This document shows, one piece after another, positions 14,022 to 18,783 of a stretch of 18,783 nucleotides of DNA. The notes below the pieces were generated by a model, which was not told the origin of the DNA, did no database searches, and saw only the letters and a program-made list of their open reading frames with translations. The translations under genes and the position numbers were made by a program. Source of the DNA: CAYFMH01 sp964344775 (GTDB lineage: Bacteria; Patescibacteriota; Gracilibacteria; UBA4473); the NCBI GenBank assembly GCA_964344775.1, contig CAYFOO010000025.1, positions 1 to 18,783 on the forward strand. Direction: 5' to 3'. The stretch's first letter is position 1; the number at the start of each line of letters is the position of its first letter.

Positions 14022-14402
14022 ATGATTTTGGTAGATAGTTCGATTGTTATTGCGGCTTTTCGTGAAGCAGAAACTCATCATCTAGAAGCTTTAGAAATTT
14101 TAAATTTGGCAGGCAATATTTTGATTTTGGATTATGTTTTATTGGAGGTGGCAACTGTTTTGAAGCTCAAAGAAGGGCATAAAACAGCCACTTGTTGTTT
14201 GGATTTTTTAACCAACAATGAAAATGTTTTTATCAAGTCTTTGGAAGATCATGAATTACAAGAAACGATTACTTTTTTTCAGAAAAATAAAAACAAACTT
14301 TCTTTTGTGGATACAGCACTCTTAGTTTTCAAAAAAATGCACCACACTTCTCTGGCAACTTTTGATCAAGAATTGATAAAAAATTTGGAGAGACAGAGCT
14401 AA
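14022..14402 (+). CDS. PIN-domain ribonuclease toxin (VapC-like)
   Basis: The 126-residue protein has the PIN fold's acidic residues in order: Asp5 in LVDSSIVI, Glu42 in LLEVATVL, Asp97 in SFVDTALL and Asp115 in ATFDQEL. These bind metal in an RNase active site; VapC toxins typically cleave tRNA or rRNA. The pairing with a Phd/YefM rather than a VapB antitoxin is a known combination. The gene is AT-rich and starts 1 nt after the antitoxin stop. A large AT-rich palindrome lies just downstream, before convergent ligA. Confidence 0.9.
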   Translation: MILVDSSIVIAAFREAETHHLEALEILNLAGNILILDYVLLEVATVLKLKEGHKTATCCLDFLTNNENVFIKSLEDHELQETITFFQKNKNKLSFVDTALLVFKKMHHTSLATFDQELIKNLERQS

Positions 14403-14410
14403 CAAAGTAT

Positions 14411-14499
14411 AAAATTGCATATTTTTTTTGAAGTAGCACAAACTACGGTGATATTTTTTGGCACTTCAAAATATCCAGAGAAGTATTTTATGCAATTTT
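14411..14499. repeat. 89-bp nested AT-rich palindrome between toxin and ligA
   Basis: Outer arms AAAATTGCATA (14411-14421) and TATGCAATTTT (14489-14499) are perfect over 11 bp. Inner arms TTTTGAAGT (14426-14434) and ACTTCAAAA (14463-14471) are perfect over 9 bp. The structure fills the gap between the convergent toxin and ligA genes. It may be a bidirectional terminator or a small palindromic element. Confidence 0.65.
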
Positions 14500-14513
14500 A
14501 AAGTTGCTCTGCT

Positions 14514-16538
14514 CTAAAACAAGGTTGCTGTCTTTTGCTCGATTTTACATTCAGATAAAATTCGATCTTCTTCCCAGATCTCGACGCTCAATTCTTGTGC
14601 TTTTTTGAGCTTAGAGCCAGGACTTGTGCCAGCACACAAAATGTCTACGTTGGCGGAAATAGCTGATAAAACTTTACCGCCTTTCTCAGTCAAAATCTTC
14701 TTCAGTTCGTCGCGGGAGAACGCTTCGAAGGTTCCGGTGATGAGAAATTTCTTTCCGGCAAATATCTGATCTTCTGTGTTTGCCTCAGGCCAGTGGAGTT
14801 CGATCCCCACGGTAGCAAAATCGGCAAATTGCGATTTTCCTCGTTCGGAGTGAATAAAATCAAAGAAATGCTCGGCTACTTTTTCTCCTACCCCATCGAT
14901 GTCTATAAATTCTTCAACTGAAGTTTGATCAATTTTTTTATTCAATTCTGACATTTTAAATTCACCAAATTTTTCGTAAAAAAAGTCCGCAAACATCTTG
15001 GCATTTTCGGTTCCTACCAGGCGAATCCCCAGGCTGGTAAAAATTTCTGTCAAAGTGAGCTTTTTTTTGTCCTCCAAGGCCGCGATCAAGTTCAAAATTT
15101 TCTTCTCTTTGAATCCAGGAAGCATGGCCAGATCGAGTGGTTTGAGTTTCCACAGATCCGGTGGCCGATGAAGTAGTTCTAGATCGAGAAGAGCATCAAT
15201 GGTCTTCTCCCCGAGTCCATCAATCTTGAGCATCTGAGCAAAGTAGATCAATTTTTCACGATGCCGGGCTGGACAGTCGGGATTCTCACAACGAGCCACA
15301 ATTTCCGTACGGTTCAATGGCTGATCACACTCAGGACAGTGGTCGGGAAAAACAATTGACTGAGCCTCTTTTTCTCGCAGAGACAAAATCGGTTCGAGTA
15401 CCTCAGGAATTATTTCTCCGGCTTTGCGAACGACAACCGTGTCTCCGATCATCACGTTTTTTCGTTCGATTTCATCGGCATTGTGAAGTGTGGCACGAGA
15501 AACAGTGGAACCGGAAATCACTACTGGCTCAAGAATCGCCACTGGTGTCACTGCCCCCGTCCGCCCCACTTGGAAGTGTACGTCCAGCAGTTTTGTATAT
15601 TTTTCTTCTGCCGGAAATTTGTAAGCAATGGCGTATTTGGCAGTCTTGGCCGTGTAGCCCAGACGCTCCCGCAGGGCAAAATCGTGCACCTTCACCACAA
15701 CCCCATCAATCTCGTAGAAAAGGCCATTACGATGTTTTTTATCTGACCAGTGATCACAAAATTTGATCACTTTTTCTATATCTCCGAGCACTTTAAAATC
15801 TTTCTCATGTGGCAACCCCAATTGATCGAAAAATTCAAAAAGTTCTTGCTGATTTTTAATTTTTTCCCCCCTCATTTCGTACAAAAAAAGCCGAAGATTT
15901 CGCCCCCCAGCAACCGCCGGATCCAGCTGCCGAACACTCCCCGCACAGAGATTTCTCGGATTGGCGAAGTTTCCGTCCGGAAATGCCTTTTGCAGTTTTT
16001 CAAAGTCATTTTTGGCGATAAAACACTCCCCTGCTACCTCTAGATCTAGTTTTTCTGGTAATTCCAACGGTAGATTTTCACAGGTACGTATCGTGTGTGT
16101 CACATCCTCTCCGGTCTGTCCATCCCCTCGGGTCAAAGCTTTTACCAACTCCCCCCCCTCGTACCAAAGCGTAATATTGATCCCATCGATTTTTAGTTCG
16201 CAGGAGTATTCCACTTCGTCCACTTTGAGAAAGCGTTTCACTCGCTCGTCAAACTCTCGCAACTCGTCGGCTGAGAAAGCATCGGCTAAAGAATATTTTC
16301 TTTTCCGATGTGGCACCTTTGGCAATTTCCCTGCCAGTGGAGCTCCCACTCGCTGCGTCGGAGAATCCGGAGTGATGAGGTCTGGAAACTGGGTTTCCAG
16401 CTCGATCAATTCTTTTTTGAGTTGATCCCGCACGGCCTCTGGCACAATTTCTTTGTTTTCATTGAAGTAGGCCGCGTTCGCCTCCCAGATCTGCGATCTG
16501 AGTTTTTCGATACGAGCCTGGGCTTCGGAGAGGTTCAT
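14514..16538 (-). CDS. ligA: NAD-dependent DNA ligase
   Basis: LigA seals nicks during replication and repair, using NAD+. The 674-residue protein has all expected parts: the N-terminal Ia domain (YFNENKE), and the adenylation domain with the nucleotidyl lysine Lys116 in ELKIDGI. It also has EIDGVVVKV and AYKFPAEE, an OB fold (VGRTGAVTPVAILEPV), a four-cysteine zinc finger (Cys401, 404, 417, 422), helix-hairpin-helix repeats (about 440-580) and a C-terminal BRCT domain (about 593-674). The start at 16538 begins MNLSEAQARI, as in the family. It is convergent with the toxin gene. Its promoter touches the end of the GIY-YIG element. Confidence 0.98.
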   Translation of the reverse strand: MNLSEAQARIEKLRSQIWEANAAYFNENKEIVPEAVRDQLKKELIELETQFPDLITPDSPTQRVGAPLAGKLPKVPHRKRKYSLADAFSADELREFDERVKRFLKVDEVEYSCELKIDGINITLWYEGGELVKALTRGDGQTGEDVTHTIRTCENLPLELPEKLDLEVAGECFIAKNDFEKLQKAFPDGNFANPRNLCAGSVRQLDPAVAGGRNLRLFLYEMRGEKIKNQQELFEFFDQLGLPHEKDFKVLGDIEKVIKFCDHWSDKKHRNGLFYEIDGVVVKVHDFALRERLGYTAKTAKYAIAYKFPAEEKYTKLLDVHFQVGRTGAVTPVAILEPVVISGSTVSRATLHNADEIERKNVMIGDTVVVRKAGEIIPEVLEPILSLREKEAQSIVFPDHCPECDQPLNRTEIVARCENPDCPARHREKLIYFAQMLKIDGLGEKTIDALLDLELLHRPPDLWKLKPLDLAMLPGFKEKKILNLIAALEDKKKLTLTEIFTSLGIRLVGTENAKMFADFFYEKFGEFKMSELNKKIDQTSVEEFIDIDGVGEKVAEHFFDFIHSERGKSQFADFATVGIELHWPEANTEDQIFAGKKFLITGTFEAFSRDELKKILTEKGGKVLSAISANVDILCAGTSPGSKLKKAQELSVEIWEEDRILSECKIEQKTATLF

Positions 16539-16546
16539 CTAGGTTT

Positions 16547-16575
16547 ATTCTATCGAAAAAATAAAATAATGAAAA
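16547..16575 (-). promoter_or_regulatory. ligA promoter
   Basis: Minus strand: TTTTCA (16575 down to 16570), 17-nt spacer, TAGAAT (16552 down to 16547). The start is predicted at about 16540, giving a 2-nt leader. The -35 hexamer lies in the left end of the GIY-YIG element. Confidence 0.5.
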
Positions 16576-16664
16576 AGACTTCCTGAGGCTTTTTGAAGCA
16601 CTGCCTCTGTGAAATGTATCAAAAATCCAGAAAAAAACGAAGGATCTTCCTATAAATTTATGGA

Positions 16665-16967
16665 TCAATCATCATACCAATCGAAAGCAAGATCCCGAAA
16701 TGATGGATTCTTTTTTCGAATGAGATCTAATTTTTTTTCTCTTTTCCAGCCTTTGATTTTTTTCTCCCGATCAAGAGCTGCTCCTAGACCTCCCCCCGCT
16801 TCATAATAAAGGAGTTTATTTACACTGTATCGAGCCGTAAAACTATTTGGATCTAGTTTATTTTTGTGTTCATATACTCGTTTTTCCAGGTCCGATGTTG
16901 ACCCAACATAAAGTACTAAAGATTCACTTCCCATAATGTAAACGTTTCCCTGTTTTTGCTTATTCAT
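16665..16967 (-). CDS. GIY-YIG domain endonuclease-like protein
   Basis: The 100-residue protein is a stand-alone GIY-YIG domain of the UPF0213/YhbQ kind. VYIM (9-12) and LYVGST (19-24) are the two halves of the name motif. Arg30 in LEKRVYEHK and Glu68 in LDREKKIKGW match the catalytic arginine and glutamate, and the tail has KREKKLDLIRKKNP. The family cuts DNA in homing enzymes and repair; functions of these short versions are mostly unknown. The gene lies alone inside inverted repeats. Its ATG at 16967 follows an extended -10 by 9 nt. It is separated from ligA by the left arm of the element. Confidence 0.93.
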   Translation of the reverse strand: MNKQKQGNVYIMGSESLVLYVGSTSDLEKRVYEHKNKLDPNSFTARYSVNKLLYYEAGGGLGAALDREKKIKGWKREKKLDLIRKKNPSFRDLAFDWYDD

Positions 16968-16976
16968 TACTTTTTC

Positions 16977-16985
16977 ATTCTAGCA
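16977..16985 (-). promoter_or_regulatory. Extended -10 of GIY-YIG gene
   Basis: Minus strand TGC followed by TAGAAT (16982 down to 16977). It predicts a start near 16970 and a 3-nt leader. It is located inside the element, between the gene and the right arm. Confidence 0.5.
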
Positions 16986-17092
16986 GAACGTAAAAAATAA
17001 GTGGAAGATCCTTCACTTTTTTCTTTTTCTTTGAGCTGCTACAAAGCCAAATTTTCAAAAAGCTCAGGAAGTCTATTTTAAAAAATAAAATA

Positions 17093-17228
17093 CAGGTGCA
17101 CGTTCCCCCTTAACAGGCGGAAGCAAATGACTTTTGCATTTTTTCTAAAAAACGAAGGAAAACATCTCAATTTGTAACTTTTCACACTCGTGATGCATAA
17201 ATTTAGCAAGACTCACTACAGGATTGAT
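17093..17228. other. Intergenic stretch without recognised gene
   Basis: Together with the right arm of the GIY-YIG element and the palindromes downstream, this belongs to a 516-nt gap without a gene. I see no ORF or RNA gene here. A short GCAAA/TTTGC stem at 17123-17137 followed by ATTTTTT could be a weak plus-strand terminator. Confidence 0.4.
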
Positions 17229-17231
17229 TTT

Positions 17232-17335
17232 ATGCGGCTTCACGGGGGTGAGTGAATCTGAGCTTGTCGAAGATGAGTCAAACCCCCGGGAAAAGCCGCA
17301 TTATTGCCTACTCCGCCGTCCCGAGTCCTCGGGAC
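17232..17335. repeat. Palindrome cluster with a relative of the A/B element
   Basis: ATGCGGCTT (17232-17240) pairs with AAGCCGCAT (17293-17301), and CGGGGGT (17243-17249) pairs with ACCCCCG (17282-17288). The loop contains CTGAGCTTGTCGAAG. Then GTCCCGAG/CTCGGGAC (17318-17325 and 17328-17335) forms an 8-bp stem with a 2-nt loop. On the minus strand the second palindrome with its flank (GCCTTCGTCCCGAG, then ACTCGGGAC) matches copies A and B at 23 of 24 positions. Confidence 0.7.
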
Positions 17336-17430
17336 GAAGGCCGGGCCGAAGATCGAATGTATTAGCAGCTCAATCTTTATTGAGGAATTGCAGAACATTT
17401 AAAGGGTGTGAAAATTTACCCCAATTTCCC

Positions 17431-17459
17431 TTGTTTTCCCCTCTGTTTCATGGTATAAT
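17431..17459 (+). promoter_or_regulatory. Promoter of the membrane protein gene
   Basis: TTGTTT (17431-17436), 17-nt spacer, and an extended -10 TGG-TATAAT (17454-17459) with a perfect hexamer. The expected start is near 17466, leaving an 18-nt AT-rich leader without a Shine-Dalgarno site. Confidence 0.7.
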
Positions 17460-17483
17460 AATCAGATAAATCAATATATTTAT

Positions 17484-18783
17484 ATGTTTAAATTGCTCAA
17501 ATCTCTCGTCTCTCCGCGAAATGCATGTCTCGCACTGGCAGGGATTTTTGCATTTCAGGTGTTAGATCCAAGTGCCATTGCGTTTGCTCAAGACAATCAG
17601 GGAGCACTGAAAGGGTTGGCCGAGATCCTGTCGCTGATAATCAAAATCTGTACTGCACTCGTCCTCCTGCTGATCAAATTTGGTGGAGATCTATTGGGAA
17701 CAGAACTCATCACCGGAGACCGACCGATGGAGGCGATCCTGCCCATGTGGCGGTTTGTCCGAAACCTTACGAATATTGGATTTGTACTATTTTTGCTCTA
17801 CTTGGCCGCGGCGAATCTCTTCAGCACGGCTGCTGGAGAAGGCGGAAACTGGACCATCAAAGAAAAACTCCCAAAGATCATCCTCGCGATGATTGCGATT
17901 AATTTCTCCCTGCTCGCCTTCCGGGTAGTGATCGACGCGGTCCATGTAGGGACCGTCGCGATCCTCTCGATCTCTGATGCCGCTATCGAGGCAAAAGGAG
18001 CCCCAAACACCAGACATCTACTCAACTACCGTACCACGGAGATGGGACTGCCTTGTAAATGTAATAACAAAGAAGAAGACGAATGTACAATTGGTTCAAG
18101 TGGCAAAATCAGTGGTGGATACAGCCCATCATACCAAGACCCGGGAAAGAAAAATCAACAATGTAAAACCTTTGCCGCTTGGATGAATGACAGTCTCTGT
18201 TCGAGTAGCTCTGGAACAAACAGCTGTCTCATCAGAGTAAAAACCCAAGACCTCGCCAGCCTCGACAGCGAAAAGAAAAACATCTTCTTGGCCTTTGGGG
18301 TATTTTTCCAGAGTCTGGAGAAGCTCCCCGCCCTCGCGGCCAACATGGGAAAATTCTCCGACGTAGCAGAAAATGTGCTCTTCTCGACAATCCTCGCTCT
18401 GGCGTACATCGTAGCCCTCGCCGCGATATTCGTGGCTTTGATCTCTCGGGTACTCGTACTCTGGCTCCTCATGATTGTCTCTCCGGTGATCGTCGCTGGA
18501 GGCATCATGGGATTCACGGGAGGAGGAAAACTCAATGTCGGCGAAATGCTCGTCAACAACCTCATCATGCCTCTCAAAATCGCTGCGGCATTCTCACTCT
18601 CCTTCGTGATGGTGGCCGCCATGATGGACTTCAATCCCGAGACTGGGGTCGACTTCATCGAGATCGGAGGTGGTGGACTGAGCCAGTTCGGTGTCTCCAG
18701 CCTCTACGGACTGATGTGGAAAGTCGCCACCGTCGTGATCTTCTGGAAGGCCGCCTTCTGGGCCATCGAAGGCTCTATCGCTG
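17484..18783 (+). CDS. Multi-pass membrane protein, possibly VirB6/TrbL-like (3' end cut by window)
   Basis: The frame from ATG 17484 is open for 433 codons to the window end, so the gene is partial. It begins with a probable signal peptide (MFKLLKSLVSPRN, a hydrophobic core, then AIAFA before QDNQ). About six hydrophobic segments follow: LSLIIKICTALVLLLIKF, NIGFVLFLLYLAAANLF, LPKIILAMIAINFSLLAF, a long pair at TILALAYIVALAAIFVAL with VLWLLMIVSPVIVAGGI, PLKIAAAFSLSFVMVAAM, and VATVVIFWKAAFW. Between the third and fourth lies a soluble loop of about 100 residues with six cysteines, likely outside the cell. The RVLVLWLLMIVSP stretch resembles TrbL/VirB6-like proteins of Patescibacteria type IV secretion loci as I recall them; this is tentative. 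The composition is more GC-rich than the neighbours. Confidence 0.75.
   Translation, partial: MFKLLKSLVSPRNACLALAGIFAFQVLDPSAIAFAQDNQGALKGLAEILSLIIKICTALVLLLIKFGGDLLGTELITGDRPMEAILPMWRFVRNLTNIGFVLFLLYLAAANLFSTAAGEGGNWTIKEKLPKIILAMIAINFSLLAFRVVIDAVHVGTVAILSISDAAIEAKGAPNTRHLLNYRTTEMGLPCKCNNKEEDECTIGSSGKISGGYSPSYQDPGKKNQQCKTFAAWMNDSLCSSSSGTNSCLIRVKTQDLASLDSEKKNIFLAFGVFFQSLEKLPALAANMGKFSDVAENVLFSTILALAYIVALAAIFVALISRVLVLWLLMIVSPVIVAGGIMGFTGGGKLNVGEMLVNNLIMPLKIAAAFSLSFVMVAAMMDFNPETGVDFIEIGGGGLSQFGVSSLYGLMWKVATVVIFWKAAFWAIEGSIA

Larger units (their letters stand above)
16569..17079. mobile_element. Candidate GIY-YIG mobile unit with inverted-repeat ends
   Basis: The left arm (16577-16650) and right arm (17073 down to 17003, minus strand) are inverted copies. 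The outer 20-21 bases agree apart from one extra G (GACTTCCTGAG then CTTTTTGAA), and the inner 12 bases (GAAGGATCTTCC) are identical. The roughly 40 bases between are diverged but similar in composition and length (74 against 71 nt overall). Each arm can form a subterminal hairpin at the same place with different bases: GAGGC/GCCTC on the left, TGAGCT/AGCTCA on the right. Outside the arms the 13-mer AAAAAATAAAATA occurs on both sides (16556-16568 and 17080-17092), like a target duplication, though it is low in complexity. The only gene inside is a GIY-YIG nuclease with its own promoter. Confidence 0.6.

Noticed and set aside
16577..17073. Inverted arms as two ordinary terminators around the GIY-YIG gene
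   Set aside because: The arms share order, length and both end blocks over more than 70 bp, and the right arm lies upstream of the gene; ordinary terminators would not match each other this way. Not fully excluded.
17093..17137. Possible SRP-like small RNA (an AGGCGGAAGCA stretch resembling the SRP loop)
   Set aside because: No matching stem could be paired around it and the surrounding sequence does not fold into the domain IV hairpin.
18155..18658. Minus-strand ORF of 167 codons near the window end
   Set aside because: It is a shadow of the GC-rich membrane protein frame, which has a promoter, a signal peptide and coherent hydrophobic segments.

Overview
The window looks like a chromosome segment of a Patescibacteria (CPR) bacterium, most plausibly Peregrinibacteria-like. 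This is inferred from the gene mix, the standard genetic code, the near absence of Shine-Dalgarno sites and a Cys-rich lipoprotein tail; no 16S gene is present to prove it. Most of the window is AT-rich, but the first gene (asd) and the last (a multi-pass membrane protein) are clearly more GC-rich.

Layout. 93-1238 (+): aspartate-semialdehyde dehydrogenase, a GC-rich, GTG-started gene with a Shine-Dalgarno site and a strong terminator, probably acquired. 1326-3905 (-): a DUF3298-like lipoprotein, tRNA-Trp(CCA) with an encoded CCA end, and glutamate dehydrogenase. 3966-4616 (+): a YggS/PLPBP protein, divergent from gdhA. 4793-9241 (-): a five-gene block holding a Nudix hydrolase, a membrane-anchored TPR protein, a YlmD/YfiH protein carrying an in-frame palindromic insert, a peptidoglycan-binding lytic transglycosylase and a PrxQ/Bcp peroxiredoxin. 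9387-13649 (+): class I fructose-1,6-bisphosphatase, a Xer tyrosine recombinase, a small helical protein, and a secreted protein with a duplicated domain and basic linkers. 13772-14402 (+): a Phd/YefM antitoxin with a PIN toxin. 14514-16538 (-): NAD-dependent DNA ligase. 16569-17079: a GIY-YIG gene enclosed by about 75-bp inverted repeats and flanked by a 13-bp direct repeat. 17484 to the window end (+): a truncated multi-pass membrane protein that may be VirB6/TrbL-like.

The genes are mostly housekeeping: nitrogen and carbon metabolism, PLP homeostasis, redox defence, wall remodelling, DNA ligation and recombination. The unusual content lies between genes. It includes a 112-bp exactly repeated palindromic element (two copies, plus a related palindrome), several runs of degenerate 7-nt repeats, large hairpins, and -10 elements placed so close to start codons that many mRNAs should be leaderless. 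The strongest candidate for something undescribed is the GIY-YIG unit with inverted-repeat ends at 16569-17079.
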